Shown: positions 11,444 to 21,393, numbered from the stretch's first letter. The stretch is DNA of 64,000 nucleotides from Escherichia sp. E1V33 (GCF_004211955.1 NZ_RHJI01000012.1:124001-188000); one strand, 5' to 3'. Translations and numbers: made by a program. The notes: generated by a model not told the origin, from the letters alone.

Positions 11444-12664
11444 GTGGTTGCTGAAAACCAGCCTGGACATATTGATCAAATAAAGCAGACCAACGCGGGT
11501 GCTGTATATCGCCTGATTGATCAGCTTGGTCCCATTTCGCGTATCGACCTTTCCCGCATGGCGCAACTGGCTCCAGCCAGTATCACCAAAATTGTCCGCG
11601 AAATGCTAGAAGCGCACCTGGTGCAAGAGTTAGAAATTAAAGAAGCGGGAAACCGTGGACGCCCTGCGGTGGGGTTAGTGGTGGAAACAGAAGCCTGGCA
11701 TTATCTTTCTCTGCGCATCAGCCGTGGTTTGATTTTCCTCGCTTTGCGTGATTTAAGCAGCAAGCTGGTGGTGGAAGATACGCTGGAGCTGGCGCTTCAG
11801 GATGAATTGCCTTTGCTGGAACGTATCATTGCGCATATTGATCAGTTTTTTATCCGTCATCAGAAAAAACTCGAGCGCCTGACATCCATCGCCATTACTT
11901 TGCCGGGAATTATTGATACGGAAAATGGTATTGTGCACCGGATGCCATTTTACGAGGATGTGAAAGAGATGCCGCTCGGCGAAGCGCTGGAGCAGCACAC
12001 AGGTGTACCGGTTTACATTCAGCATGATATCAGTGCATGGACGATGGCCGAGGCATTATTTGGTGCCTCTCGCGGGGCGCGCGATGTGATTCAGGTGGTC
12101 ATTGATCACAATGTTGGCGCAGGCGTGATTACCGACGGTCACCTGTTACATGCCGGAAGCAGCAGCCTGGTAGAAATTGGCCATACCCAGGTGGATCCCT
12201 ATGGTAAACGCTGTTACTGCGGTAACCACGGTTGTCTGGAAACCATCGCCAGTGTGGACAGCATCCTCGAACTGGCGCAATTACGTCTTAATCAATCAAT
12301 GAGTTCGATGTTGCACGGGCAGCCTTTGAGCGTGGATTCATTATGCCATGCGGCGTTGCAGGGCGACTTGTTGGCAAAGGATATTATTACTGGCGTAGGC
12401 GCGCACGTTGGGCGCATTCTGGCCATCATGGTGAATTTATTTAACCCACAAAAAATACTGATTGGCTCGCCGTTAAGCAAAGCGGCAAAGATTCTGTTCC
12501 CTGTGATTTCTGACAGCATCCGTCAGCAGGCGCTTCCAGCATACAGCCAGCATATTAGTGTTGAGAGCACTCAGTTCACCAATCAGGGGACAATGGCGGG
12601 GGCCGCGCTGGTAAAAGACGCGATGTATAATGGATCTTTGCTGATTCGTCTGTTGCAGGGTTAA
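11444..12664 (+). CDS. mlc: Glucose-responsive repressor Mlc (ROK family)
   Basis: 406 residues from GTG 11444, preceded by TAGGGAG. The helix-turn-helix is in the first 80 residues (GPISRIDLSRMAQLAPASIT). The rest is a ROK kinase-like domain. The zinc motif GHTQVDPYGKRCYCGNHGC (His 247, Cys 257, 259, 264 by the E. coli numbering, same length) is intact. Mlc represses ptsG, manXYZ, malT and ptsHI. Dephosphorylated PtsG sequesters it at the membrane during glucose uptake. The sequence has several substitutions against K-12 (for example DTLELALQDE) but no key residue is lost. Confidence 0.97.
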   Translation: MVAENQPGHIDQIKQTNAGAVYRLIDQLGPISRIDLSRMAQLAPASITKIVREMLEAHLVQELEIKEAGNRGRPAVGLVVETEAWHYLSLRISRGLIFLALRDLSSKLVVEDTLELALQDELPLLERIIAHIDQFFIRHQKKLERLTSIAITLPGIIDTENGIVHRMPFYEDVKEMPLGEALEQHTGVPVYIQHDISAWTMAEALFGASRGARDVIQVVIDHNVGAGVITDGHLLHAGSSSLVEIGHTQVDPYGKRCYCGNHGCLETIASVDSILELAQLRLNQSMSSMLHGQPLSVDSLCHAALQGDLLAKDIITGVGAHVGRILAIMVNLFNPQKILIGSPLSKAAKILFPVISDSIRQQALPAYSQHISVESTQFTNQGTMAGAALVKDAMYNGSLLIRLLQG

Positions 12665-12789
12665 CATTTTTTAACTGTTCTACCAAAATTTGCGCTATCT
12701 CAAATTGAGTGCAGAAAGCATAACTTAGACTTTCCACGTTGAATTATTTTCCTGGCTTATATTAGTGAAGCATAACGGTGGAGTTAGTG

Positions 12790-13485
12790 ATGCTGAAGCG
12801 TTTCTTTATAACAGGTACAGACACTTCTGTAGGGAAAACGGTGGTTTCCCGCGCATTGCTACAAGCGTTAGCCTCCCAGGGAAAAATGGTTGCGGGATAC
12901 AAACCCGTAGCGAAGGGGAGCAAAGAGACACCTGATGGGCTACGTAATAAAGATGCCCTGGTGTTGCAGAGTGTTTCATCAATTGAACTGCCTTATGAAG
13001 CAGTCAATCCCATTGCGTTAAGCGAAGAAGAAAGTAGCGTGGCGCATAGTTGTCCAATCAATTACACCCTCATTTCAAATGGTCTGGCGAACCTGACCGA
13101 CAAAGTTGATCATGTTGTAGTTGAGGGGACTGGCGGATGGCGTAGCCTGATGAATGATCTGCGTCCGCTCTCTGAATGGGTGGTCCAGGAGCAGCTACCG
13201 GTGTTGATGGTGGTGGGCATTCAGGAAGGCTGTATTAACCATGCGCTTCTGACCGCTCAAGCGATTGCGAACGACGGTCTGCCGCTCATTGGCTGGGTGG
13301 CTAATCGTATTAACCCCGGGTTAGCGCATTATGCTGAAATCATTGATGTGCTAGGTAAAAAACTCCCGGCCCCACTCATTGGTGAACTGCCTTATCTGCC
13401 GCGCGCTGAACAGCGAGAACTGGGTCAATACATCCGCTTAGCCATGCTGCGTAGTGTGCTGTCGGTAGATAGAGTCAGGGTGTAA
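12790..13485 (+). CDS. bioD2: Dethiobiotin synthetase 2 (BioD2/YnfK)
   Basis: 231 residues from ATG 12790, which has GGAG seven bases upstream. A GTG at 12778 in the same frame lacks such a site. The P-loop is GTDTSVGKT (residues 8-16), and the second ATP/Mg element is VEGTGGW (near 114). The family closes the ureido ring of dethiobiotin from diaminopelargonate, CO2 and ATP. BioD in the bio operon is the main enzyme, and this paralogue is thought to be a backup. Its last 48 bp overlap the 3' end of clcB on the opposite strand. Confidence 0.93.
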   Translation: MLKRFFITGTDTSVGKTVVSRALLQALASQGKMVAGYKPVAKGSKETPDGLRNKDALVLQSVSSIELPYEAVNPIALSEEESSVAHSCPINYTLISNGLANLTDKVDHVVVEGTGGWRSLMNDLRPLSEWVVQEQLPVLMVVGIQEGCINHALLTAQAIANDGLPLIGWVANRINPGLAHYAEIIDVLGKKLPAPLIGELPYLPRAEQRELGQYIRLAMLRSVLSVDRVRV

Positions 13486-14694
13486 GGTCCGCGACATTAC
13501 CGACGCAATCACACAGGCAATCAATAAACCGGGGAGTAGCTGATACTCCCCGGTCATTTCGCATATCATCAATGTCGACATAATTGGCGCATGCGTGGTC
13601 GCGGCCAGTAGTGTTGCCATCCCTGTCATTCCGAGTAAAAGCGTCATTTCGTCGCCGCCTGGAAACCATAATCCCAGGCTACGTCCATACAGCATGCCAA
13701 TTGCAAGTCCGATAAATAGCGTTGGCGTAAACACGCCGCCGGGCGCGCCGGAACCGCTACTGGCCAGCACGGCAAGAAGTTTGCAGATGAAGATCGCAGC
13801 AATGACCGTAAACAGTGGCGGGGTGGTTAAAAAGGATTGCACCGTACTATAACCATTGCCCCATACGGCAGGCGTGAGCAGGGAAAGCAGGCCGACAATC
13901 AACCCCCCTAACGCCAACTGCCAGGGCGGCGCCAGTTTTAGATGAACAAAACCTTGATGACTGGCGCTCATCATTTTCAACAGTAATGGTCCGCAAAGAC
14001 CAGCCAGCACGCCGGTACTGATAATCAGCGCATAGTCCCGCACATGCAGCGTCACCTCAAGCTGAACGCGGTAAAGTAATGCATCGCTGTGGTTAATAAG
14101 ATTGCTGACAAGCAATGCCACCACGGCTGAAATCACCACCGGACCAAGAGAGGCCAGCATCATAGTGCCAAATAGCACTTCGGCAATAAATAAACTCCCG
14201 GCAAGCGGCGCACGATAGGCTGCAGCCATGCCTGCCGCAGCACCGCAGGCAATCCATAATTTCCACTCTTCACGCGGCGTAAAACGTTGGGCAAACCAGG
14301 ATGCAGCAAGAGCCGCCAGCAGAATCATCGCGCCTTCACGGCCAATTGCGCTACCGCTGGTCACCACCAGCAGAGAGGCAAGTGATTTTACCAGGCTTGC
14401 TGCGTAATCGAACTGCCCCTCGGTCTGCAACGCTTCCATATAATCGGTCGGCGCATGAGGGCGTTGCTGCGTAACTCTCTGCCAGCTCATGAGCAATAAC
14501 CCTGCTGCCAGACCGCCAAGCGCAGGCGTTAACAGGCGTCGCCACGGAGAAAGGTTTGTCGCAGCATTGACCAGACTCCCGGAATCATTGCTCAGGAACA
14601 ACCACTCCAGCAATAGCATGGCATGACGGAACCCTGCAACGGCAAACGCCGCGAGAATACCGATTATCGTTGCGATAAGCAGGCGACGGAACAT
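13438..14694 (-). CDS. clcB: Voltage-gated/ClC-type chloride channel ClcB
   Basis: 418 residues from ATG 14694 ([20 protein letters not shown]). In-frame ATGs at 14730 and 14760 would add up to 22 residues that the family lacks. ClC signatures are visible: [10 protein letters not shown] (near 111-120) and GSGAPGGVF (near 315-323). ClcB helps ClcA in extreme acid resistance by dissipating membrane potential. Its 3' end overlaps bioD2 by 48 bp in convergent orientation. Confidence 0.93.
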   Translation of the reverse strand: MFRRLLIATIIGILAAFAVAGFRHAMLLLEWLFLSNDSGSLVNAATNLSPWRRLLTPALGGLAAGLLLMSWQRVTQQRPHAPTDYMEALQTEGQFDYAASLVKSLASLLVVTSGSAIGREGAMILLAALAASWFAQRFTPREEWKLWIACGAAAGMAAAYRAPLAGSLFIAEVLFGTMMLASLGPVVISAVVALLVSNLINHSDALLYRVQLEVTLHVRDYALIISTGVLAGLCGPLLLKMMSASHQGFVHLKLAPPWQLALGGLIVGLLSLLTPAVWGNGYSTVQSFLTTPPLFTVIAAIFICKLLAVLASSGSGAPGGVFTPTLFIGLAIGMLYGRSLGLWFPGGDEMTLLLGMTGMATLLAATTHAPIMSTLMICEMTGEYQLLPGLLIACVIASVMSRTLHPDSIYRQHTTQHG

Positions 14695-14845
14695 GGTGCG
14701 CAGATCCGGGTAAAGGTGTAAATGATGCATGAGTAGAAATGGCAATTTAAACACGGGCATCTATTTTGCGGGAAAAGACGTCAGGCGCAAAAGCTGTGCG
14801 TGCTTTAAGTGGGGAAATAATGTGACACTGTAACTTATTAAATAT

Positions 14846-14872
14846 CGGATGGCGCACTATTGTCGCCATCCG
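14846..14872 (-). terminator. Terminator hairpin of the ynfE-dmsD operon
   Basis: CGGATGGCG and CGCCATCCG form a perfect 9-bp stem with a 9-base loop 18 bp after the dmsD stop. The downstream minus-strand tract is only moderately T-rich. Confidence 0.6.
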
Positions 14873-14889
14873 GTGATGCTACGGTAACC

Positions 14890-15504
14890 TCAACGAAACA
14901 GTGGCTTAACTGCGACGGGAATCAGCAATTGTGACTGCCATTCAGCCAGCGTTAAGCGAGCCAGTTCGCCAAGAGTGCGATAAAAAGGGTGTTCTGCTTT
15001 TTCGATAAACACCTCGAGAAAGCGCGTCGACCACGGTAAAAGATGCCACGCCAGCAACTCTTCACACTCTGTCTGACGACCGTTCTCCGCCAGCCAGGCC
15101 GCCATCAGTAGCAAGGAGCCAAAATGATCTTCTGGCTCGTTTTGCTTCATCTCAAACTGAATGCCTTTTTCGCGCATCCATTGACGAAGTGCCAACGTTG
15201 AATCGCCAAACAGTACCGATTCACGATCCAACCAGACCGATCCCCACGGCGGGGACGGCAACGCCCACGGGCCAACGAATAAACGCTGCCAGGCCTGCGT
15301 ATGCGACTCTTCACTCTGTTGCTGAAAAGCCGTTACCAGCGGCACTAAAGTAGTTTGCGGCAGAGGCCACTGAGTTTCCCAGCCATCGCTGGTCATTGCA
15401 GAAACCAGAGGCGCGGCTTCCTCGCTTTCAGGGGCGTAATAAAACAGTGCCCCCAGCACGCGCGCCGCGACAGAAAAATTATCTTGTTGTGAAAAATGCG
15501 TCAT
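14890..15504 (-). CDS. dmsD: Tat proofreading chaperone DmsD
   Basis: 204 residues from ATG 15504 (MTHFSQQDNFSVAARVLGAL). An upstream ATG three codons earlier is less family-like. It is an all-helical TorD/DmsD-family redox enzyme maturation protein with the typical PPWGSVWLDRE and EPEDHFGSLL segments. It binds the twin-arginine signal of the catalytic subunit (YnfE and DmsA) and holds it until the cofactor is inserted. It is the last gene of the operon. Confidence 0.96.
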   Translation of the reverse strand: MTHFSQQDNFSVAARVLGALFYYAPESEEAAPLVSAMTSDGWETQWPLPQTTLVPLVTAFQQQSEESHTQAWQRLFVGPWALPSPPWGSVWLDRESVLFGDSTLALRQWMREKGIQFEMKQNEPEDHFGSLLLMAAWLAENGRQTECEELLAWHLLPWSTRFLEVFIEKAEHPFYRTLGELARLTLAEWQSQLLIPVAVKPLFR

Positions 15505-15546
15505 TCCTATCATCCTGAAACGTGCGGCTTAACCCGCACCAAGTTG

Positions 15547-16401
15547 TTAACCTGCGACGGCCATTCCGACCGTCATGTGCAGGCCATAAAATAGCGCTCG
15601 CCCGATCATCTCACCGCCCAGTATGAGAGTTAATCCCAACACAAGCCCGGTGACGTGAGATTCATGGCGACGAATTAGTGGACACAGCCAGCATCCCAGA
15701 CCAGCGCATAACAATATCACACGCCAGACCTGTAATGCGGCGTAATCTGGCACCAATGCGCTGGCTTGTTGTACGGATGAGTGAATAGACGCCAGAGACA
15801 CGCCTTGCATCACAATCACCCCGGCACAAGCGATCAGCGCGAGAACGCTAATGATGGCAAACGGTGTGGTATTAAAATTCACGCGAGTAGCCCGTAGAAT
15901 AGCGGCCGCAAGTATGGGGCCACTCAACAATACCGTCAGGAAGAAAGCCAGCGTAGTGTAACCGTTATGCCAGGTTGGCACAGTGTCGATTTGATACACG
16001 CAGGTCATCATCCAGACGAAAATGACGCCGAGCACCATGCTGACAAGTAGCCAGAGTTTCCCCAACGCTTGTTGCATTTTGCCGATGACCGCCACCAGCC
16101 ACCATAATCCGCCAACGGCAAAAAATATTGAACCGGCAGCAATCTCGTTACTCAAGCCGGAAGCACCAATTCGATTCAGCGAATTAAACGCCCGCAGCGG
16201 TGAGCCCAGGTGGATGATCGAGGCGATAAAACTGATCCCCATCAACAACCAGAGGAAAAACATGCCGCGAACAATACGTTGACGGTCTGCGTCATCTTTG
16301 GTGACCAACCAGCCAATTCCACTGACAATCAGCGCGCCCACCACACATTGGCTCAATACGGTAAATACAACCAGCGGCCATTCGTGCCATCCATTTCCCA
16401 T
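15547..16401 (-). CDS. ynfH: Membrane anchor subunit YnfH (DmsC type)
   Basis: 284 residues from ATG 16401, 1 bp after the ynfG stop codon. The longer open frame to 16641 runs inside ynfG and is an artefact. Eight transmembrane helices of the DmsC family anchor the reductase in the inner membrane and oxidise menaquinol. A conserved His in MGISFIASIIHLGSPLRAFN fits the quinol site of the family. Confidence 0.95.
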   Translation of the reverse strand: MGNGWHEWPLVVFTVLSQCVVGALIVSGIGWLVTKDDADRQRIVRGMFFLWLLMGISFIASIIHLGSPLRAFNSLNRIGASGLSNEIAAGSIFFAVGGLWWLVAVIGKMQQALGKLWLLVSMVLGVIFVWMMTCVYQIDTVPTWHNGYTTLAFFLTVLLSGPILAAAILRATRVNFNTTPFAIISVLALIACAGVIVMQGVSLASIHSSVQQASALVPDYAALQVWRVILLCAGLGCWLCPLIRRHESHVTGLVLGLTLILGGEMIGRALFYGLHMTVGMAVAG

Positions 16402-16402
16402 T

Positions 16403-17020
16403 TTAGACTTCCTCCGGATTAGCCAGATAACCAGTCGTATCGCCGGTCGGTCGGCTGTTGGCGTTAGGTTTGATAACGATATTGGGTTTTGTGAAATGTG
16501 CGCGCGGCAGTGGCGCGACTGCAGCCAGTGTGCCGTGCTTCTGGCGTAACTCTTCAATCGGACCGAAGTCAAGCGCACGCAGCGGGCAGGATTCAACACA
16601 TATAGGTTGTTTCCCTTCCGCGACGCGTGAATAACAGCCATCGCACTTTGTCATGTGTCCTTTTTCGTCGTTGTACTGTGGCGCGCCGTAAGGACAGGCC
16701 ATGTGACAGTAGCGACAACCGATACAAACATCTTCGTCAACCACCACAAAGCCATCATCGCGTTTATGCATTGCGCCGCTGGGGCAGACTTTGGTGCAGG
16801 CAGGATCTTCACAATGGTTACAGGAGAGGGAGAGATAGTAGGCAAACACATTCTGATGCCATACACCATTGTCTTCCTGCCAGTCGCCTCCTGCATATTC
16901 GTAAATCCGGCGAAAGCTTACTTCGGGGCTAAGATCTTTAAAGTCTTTGCATGCCAGCTCGCAGGTTTTGCAGCCGGTACAGCGGCTGGAATCAATAAAA
17001 AATCCATATTGCGTTGTCAT
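16403..17020 (-). CDS. ynfG: Iron-sulfur subunit YnfG (DmsB type)
   Basis: 205 residues with four cysteine clusters for [4Fe-4S] centres: CTGCKTCELAC (near 16-26), CNHCEDPACTKVC (near 67-79), CIGCRYCHMAC (near 99-109) and CDGCYSRVAEGKQPICVESC (near 126-145). It carries electrons from the membrane anchor YnfH to the molybdenum subunit. Gene gaps are 10 bp to ynfE and 1 bp to ynfH, a tight operon. Confidence 0.97.
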   Translation of the reverse strand: MTTQYGFFIDSSRCTGCKTCELACKDFKDLSPEVSFRRIYEYAGGDWQEDNGVWHQNVFAYYLSLSCNHCEDPACTKVCPSGAMHKRDDGFVVVDEDVCIGCRYCHMACPYGAPQYNDEKGHMTKCDGCYSRVAEGKQPICVESCPLRALDFGPIEELRQKHGTLAAVAPLPRAHFTKPNIVIKPNANSRPTGDTTGYLANPEEV

Positions 17021-17030
17021 GGGCTACTCC

Positions 17031-19457
17031 TTAAACTTTTTCGATCTCGACGAGATTGGTGTGCTGCGGGTTTCCCTTAGCAAGTGGTGAAGGGCGCAGA
17101 GTGGTCAGTGTATTTACACAGCCTCCGTGGTCGATTTTATCGCCAGCCATATTTGCCTCATGCCAGGCTCCCTGACCCATAGCGCTAACGCCGGGGATGA
17201 TGCGCGGTGTCACTTTTGCTCGCAGGCGGACTTCTCCACGATCGTTAAACACCCGAACCATATCGCCATTAGTAATGCCGCGCTTCTGGGCATCTATAGG
17301 GTTGATCCATACTTCCTGACGACAGGCTTCTTTCAGTACGTCGATGTTGCCATAGGTGGAGTGAGTCCGGGATTTATAATGGAAACCAAACAGTTGTAGC
17401 GGAAAGGTGCTGCGTTCAGGTGAGTCCCAACCTTCAAAGGTTGATGCATAAACCGGCAAGGGGCTTATCACTTCATCTTTTTCCAGTTCCCAGGTTTGGG
17501 CAATTTCTGCAAGTTTGCTGGAGTATATTTCAATCTTACCGGATGGCGTTTTCAGTGGATTCGCCTCGGGATCGTCACGAAATGCTTTGTAGGCAACGAA
17601 ATGGCCATTGGGATCTTTACGTTTGTAAATCCCCATTTTTTTCAGTTCATCATAAGACGGCAGTGCCGGGTCTTTAGCGACCATTTGGGCGTACAGATGC
17701 TGCAACCACTGTTCCTGGGTACGACCCTCGGTGAATTGCTGATACACATCAGGTCCAAGACGTTTTGCAACTTCACTCAGGATCCAGTAAATCGGTTTGC
17801 GTTCAAACTTCTCGCTGGTCACCGGTTGCAGGAATATGAGATAGCCCATGTTATCGGCGTAATCGTTAGGAATTATGTCTTCCTGTTCAACGGTCATCAG
17901 GTCTGGTAGCAATATGTCGGCGTATTTTGCCGAAGATGTCATAAAGTTTTCGATGACCACTATCATTTCGCATTTCGACTCATCCTGAAGAATTTCATGC
18001 GTTTTGTTGATGTCCGAGTGCTGATTCACCAGGGTGTTACCGGCATAGTTCCAGATGAACTTAATCGGCACATCCAGCTTCTCTTTGCCGCGAACGCCGT
18101 CGCGTGTTGCAGTCATTTGCGGACCATGATCGATAGCATCAGTCCAGCTAAAACAGGAGATTGACGTTTTGACCGGATTATCCAAAACTGGCAGGCGTTC
18201 AATGGTAATTGTGTACGTAGATTCACGTGCGCCACTATTTCCGCCACTGATGCCGACATTGCCCGTCAGAATGGGTAACATAGCAATAGCGCGAGCGGTC
18301 AACTCGCCATTCGCCTGGCGCTGTGGTCCCCAGCCCTGGCATATGTAGGCGGGTTTTGTTGTCCCGATCTCACGTGCCAGTTTGACGATACGGTCCGCCG
18401 GGATACCGGTGATCTGCGAAGCCCACTGCGGTGTTTTCGCTGTTTTATCGTCACCTTCGCCAAGAATATACGCCTTGTAATGGCCATTTTTGGGCGCATC
18501 CGCAGGCAAGGTTTTTTCGTCATAACCGACGCAGTATTTATCGAGAAAGGGTTGATCGACGAGATTTTCGTTAATTAACACCCAGGCGATACCTGCCACC
18601 AGTGCTGCATCGGTCCCTGGACGAATAGGGAACCATTCGTCTTCACGACCGGCGGCGGTATCGGTGTAGCGCGGATCGATAATGATCATTTTGGCGTTGG
18701 ATTTCTCGCGCGCTTTTTCAAGAAGGTAAGTGATTCCGCCGCCGCTCATTCGTGTTTCAGCGGGGTTGTTACCAAACATCACCACCAGCTTGCTGTTTTC
18801 GATATCGGTGGTGCTGTTGCCATCGTTACTGCCGTAGGTGTAAGGCATTGCACAGGATATTTGCGCGGTACTGTAGGAACCATACTGATTAAGCGAACCA
18901 CCGTAACAGTTCATCAGGCGTTTTACTGCAGAGGCAGATGGCGAAGAGCGGGTCATATTTCCGCCGACGATCCCTGAAGAGTACTGGATATAAACGGCCT
19001 CGTTGCCATATTGTGCGACGGTTTTTTTCAGGCTATTGGCGATGGTATCAAGCGCCTCATTCCAGCTAATACGTTCGAATTTTCCTTCGCCGCGTTTGCC
19101 TACGCGTTTCATTGGATAGTTCAGTCGATCGGGATGATTAATCCGCCGACGGATAGAACGACCACGCAAACAGGCACGTACCTGATGATTGCCATATTCG
19201 TCGCCGCCAGTATTATCGGTTTCCACCCAGGTGACTTCATTATCTTTAACATGGAGACGAAGCGCGCAGCGGCTACCACAGTTGACCGAACAAGCCCCCC
19301 ATACAACTTTTTCATGGGCCTGCTGTACTGCCGCCGCTGCGCTGCGCATAGCGAAAGGCAATGATAATCCGCCAGCTGCAAGCGCCAGTGAACCTATAGC
19401 GGTAGATTTGACCAATGTTCTGCGGCTAATGCCCACCTGATTTTCATTTTTGGACAT
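17031..19457 (-). CDS. ynfE: Molybdopterin oxidoreductase YnfE (DMSO/selenate reductase family)
   Basis: 808 residues. The twin-arginine signal is GISRRTLVKSTAIGS (residues 9-23), so it is exported folded by Tat with help from DmsD. An N-terminal [4Fe-4S] motif CSVNCGSRC (near 56-64) with a fourth Cys in RACLRGRS (near 93-100) precedes the bis-MGD domains. The sequence matches E. coli YnfE rather than its paralogue YnfF (start MSKNENQVGISRR, IEKV end). In K-12 the ynfE and ynfF genes lie in tandem, while here ynfE is followed directly by ynfG. Related enzymes reduce selenate and, poorly, DMSO. Confidence 0.95.
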   Translation of the reverse strand: MSKNENQVGISRRTLVKSTAIGSLALAAGGLSLPFAMRSAAAAVQQAHEKVVWGACSVNCGSRCALRLHVKDNEVTWVETDNTGGDEYGNHQVRACLRGRSIRRRINHPDRLNYPMKRVGKRGEGKFERISWNEALDTIANSLKKTVAQYGNEAVYIQYSSGIVGGNMTRSSPSASAVKRLMNCYGGSLNQYGSYSTAQISCAMPYTYGSNDGNSTTDIENSKLVVMFGNNPAETRMSGGGITYLLEKAREKSNAKMIIIDPRYTDTAAGREDEWFPIRPGTDAALVAGIAWVLINENLVDQPFLDKYCVGYDEKTLPADAPKNGHYKAYILGEGDDKTAKTPQWASQITGIPADRIVKLAREIGTTKPAYICQGWGPQRQANGELTARAIAMLPILTGNVGISGGNSGARESTYTITIERLPVLDNPVKTSISCFSWTDAIDHGPQMTATRDGVRGKEKLDVPIKFIWNYAGNTLVNQHSDINKTHEILQDESKCEMIVVIENFMTSSAKYADILLPDLMTVEQEDIIPNDYADNMGYLIFLQPVTSEKFERKPIYWILSEVAKRLGPDVYQQFTEGRTQEQWLQHLYAQMVAKDPALPSYDELKKMGIYKRKDPNGHFVAYKAFRDDPEANPLKTPSGKIEIYSSKLAEIAQTWELEKDEVISPLPVYASTFEGWDSPERSTFPLQLFGFHYKSRTHSTYGNIDVLKEACRQEVWINPIDAQKRGITNGDMVRVFNDRGEVRLRAKVTPRIIPGVSAMGQGAWHEANMAGDKIDHGGCVNTLTTLRPSPLAKGNPQHTNLVEIEKV

Positions 19458-19555
19458 AACTCACTCCCTGATTTCTATCGTTATATAAGCATTTATATTT
19501 TGAATATTTAGCGTGCTAACAATAGGGGAGTCTACCTATTTTAGGTTAAGAAATA

Positions 19556-19569
19556 TTAATCCATATCAA
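19556..19569 (-). promoter_or_regulatory. FNR box upstream of ynfE
   Basis: The minus strand reads TTGATATGGATTAA, nine of ten matches to the FNR consensus TTGAT-N4-ATCAA. It is about 100 bp before the ynfE start. A NarL-type heptamer TACCTAT lies at 19533-19539 between it and the gene. This fits the known anaerobic activation and nitrate repression of the operon. Confidence 0.65.
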
Positions 19570-19618
19570 TAGAAGGGTATCAGTGATAACTGGCTACAAT
19601 AGAGCATGATAAGAACGT

Positions 19619-19696
19619 TGCCGGATGGCTCGTGAGCGTCTTATCGAGCCTACAGATCCGTTGCGGAATGTTGACCTGATAAGACGCGCCAGCGTC
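19619..19696. repeat. REP/BIME-like element between ynfE promoter and ynfD
   Basis: GCCGGATGGC, GAGCGTCTTATC, and then CCTGATAAGACGCGCCAGCG form a degenerate REP pair. It resembles the Z2/Y REP consensus and sits at the 3' end of ynfD. Confidence 0.7.
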
Positions 19697-19707
19697 CATC
19701 ATACTTT

Positions 19708-20013
19708 TTATTGCGGTTCGGCAGGTGCACCATCCTGAGTCGGTTGTGCTGGGGCAGAATTGTTACCGCTGGTGGTGCGGTCATAGAGAATTTTATGCGT
19801 ATCATTGGCACAATGGCCAACCACCTTGGTGTCAGGTTGATCGACCTGATCATTCGGCACAATACTTAAAGTAAAGCTACTTTCTGGCACACCGTTATTG
19901 ATAATACGCTGTGAAATATCGCTCTTTATCCGTTCACAAGAGTCTGGCGCGGCCAGCACGACGGGTGAGGCCAGTGTGAGCAGAAGCGCGGCACAATAAG
20001 TTGAGATTTTCAT
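19708..20013 (-). CDS. ynfD: Secreted small protein YnfD (DUF1161)
   Basis: 101 residues from ATG 20013, six bases after GGAG. The adjacent ATG at 20016 is only three bases away. Signal peptide MKISTYCAALLLTLASPVVLA, then a compact domain with a cysteine near the start of the mature protein and another in VVGHCAND, which could form a disulphide. The tail is Pro/Ala/Gln-rich. The DUF1161 family is periplasmic with no known function. Confidence 0.85.
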   Translation of the reverse strand: MKISTYCAALLLTLASPVVLAAPDSCERIKSDISQRIINNGVPESSFTLSIVPNDQVDQPDTKVVGHCANDTHKILYDRTTSGNNSAPAQPTQDGAPAEPQ

Positions 20014-20119
20014 CATTGGCTCCTTAAATGAATATGACTAACTAAGCATAGCATTTCACGTGTAAAGTACTGTATTTGCTACTATGATTGAAAATTATCT
20101 CTACTGTCTGGTGACTGAA

Positions 20120-20830
20120 GTGAAATTCAAATTACTGCCATGTTTGCTCGCGATAATGCTCACAGGATGCGATCGCGCAGAAGTAACGTTTTCTTTTACG
20201 CCAGAGATGGCCAGTTTCTCTAATGAATTTGATTTCGATCCGCTGCGTGGTCCGGTTAAAGATTTCACCCAAACATTGATGAATGAACAAGGGGAAGTGA
20301 CGAAACGTGTTTCTGGCAGTTTATCGGAAGAAGGTTGCTTCGATTCACTTGAATTACTGGATCTGGAAAATAATACCGTGGTTGCCTTAGTGTTGGATGC
20401 GAATTATTACCGTGATGCACAGACACTGGAGAAAAAAGTACGTTTACAGGGTAAATGTCAATTAGCAGAATTACCTTCTGCCGGAGTGAGTTGGGAAACC
20501 GATGATAACGGCTTTGTAGTTAAAGCCAGTAGCAAAAAGATGAAGGTGGATTATCGGTATGATGAACAGGGCTATCCGCTGGGTAAAACCACTGTAAGCA
20601 ACGACAAAACGTTATCCGTCGCTGCAACGCCGTCAAAAGATCCGCTCAAAAAGCTTGATTATACGGCGGTTACTTTACTGAATAATCAACAAGTTGGTAA
20701 TGTTAAGCAAACCTGTGAATATGACAGTCACGCCAATCCGGTGGACTGCCAATTGATCATTGTTGATGAAGCAGAAAAACCCGCCGTCGAACGGGTTTAC
20801 ACTATCAAAAATACTATTGATTATTATTAA
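20120..20830 (+). CDS. ynfC: Lipoprotein YnfC (UPF0257)
   Basis: 236 residues from GTG 20120 (VKFKLLPCLLAIMLTGCDRA). An upstream ATG at 20084 would place 12 extra residues before the signal peptide. The lipobox LTGC predicts lipid attachment at the cysteine near residue 17. Asp follows it, which in E. coli favours retention in the inner membrane. The mature part is a beta-rich domain of unknown function with Cys pairs. Its end is 2 bp from the convergent speG stop. Confidence 0.88.
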   Translation: MKFKLLPCLLAIMLTGCDRAEVTFSFTPEMASFSNEFDFDPLRGPVKDFTQTLMNEQGEVTKRVSGSLSEEGCFDSLELLDLENNTVVALVLDANYYRDAQTLEKKVRLQGKCQLAELPSAGVSWETDDNGFVVKASSKKMKVDYRYDEQGYPLGKTTVSNDKTLSVAATPSKDPLKKLDYTAVTLLNNQQVGNVKQTCEYDSHANPVDCQLIIVDEAEKPAVERVYTIKNTIDYY

Positions 20831-20832
20831 CG

Positions 20833-21393
20833 CTATTGCGCGGTCGGCTTCAGCATCGCCTGACCAGGCGTTTTATGTTCCGCCAGATACTGATGCTGGA
20901 ATATACACATGCGAATGGCATTGCGATATTGACCATTAATAAAGAATTCATGCATCAGTTCACCTTCGACCGTAAAACCGAGCTTACGGTAAATGTGAAT
21001 CGCTTTTTCATTCTCTTTATCGACAATCAGATACAGCTTATAGAGATTAAGAACAGTGAAGCCATAATCCATTGCTAATTTCGCTGCGCGGGTTGCCAGA
21101 CCTTTACCCTGGTATTCCGGGGAGATGATTATCTGAAATTCTGCGCGGCGGTGGACATGGTTAATTTCAACCAGTTCCACCAGACCGGCTTTCTCACCAT
21201 CGCATTCCACCACGAAACGGCGCTCACTCTGATCGTGAATATGTTTATCGTACAGATCAGAGAGTTCAACAAAGGCTTCGTAGGGTTCCTCAAACCAGTA
21301 ACGCATCACGCTGGCGTTATTGTCGAGTTGATGCACATAGCGTAAATCTTCACGCTCCAGCGGACGTAGCTTAACACTGTGGGCGCTTGTCAT
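20833..21393 (-). CDS. speG: Spermidine N-acetyltransferase SpeG
   Basis: 186 residues, GNAT fold. The acetyl-CoA pyrophosphate loop is [11 protein letters not shown] (near 94-104). The enzyme acetylates spermidine (and spermine) at N1 or N8 and so neutralises excess polyamine, complementing MdtJI export. The family forms dodecamers with an allosteric polyamine site. Full length, no changes at the core motif. Confidence 0.97.
   Translation of the reverse strand: MTSAHSVKLRPLEREDLRYVHQLDNNASVMRYWFEEPYEAFVELSDLYDKHIHDQSERRFVVECDGEKAGLVELVEINHVHRRAEFQIIISPEYQGKGLATRAAKLAMDYGFTVLNLYKLYLIVDKENEKAIHIYRKLGFTVEGELMHEFFINGQYRNAIRMCIFQHQYLAEHKTPGQAMLKPTAQ

Noticed and set aside
15547..16641. 364-codon version of ynfH extending into ynfG
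   Set aside because: The extra 80 codons are out of frame with and inside the well-supported iron-sulfur gene ynfG. The start at 16401 gives the family length.
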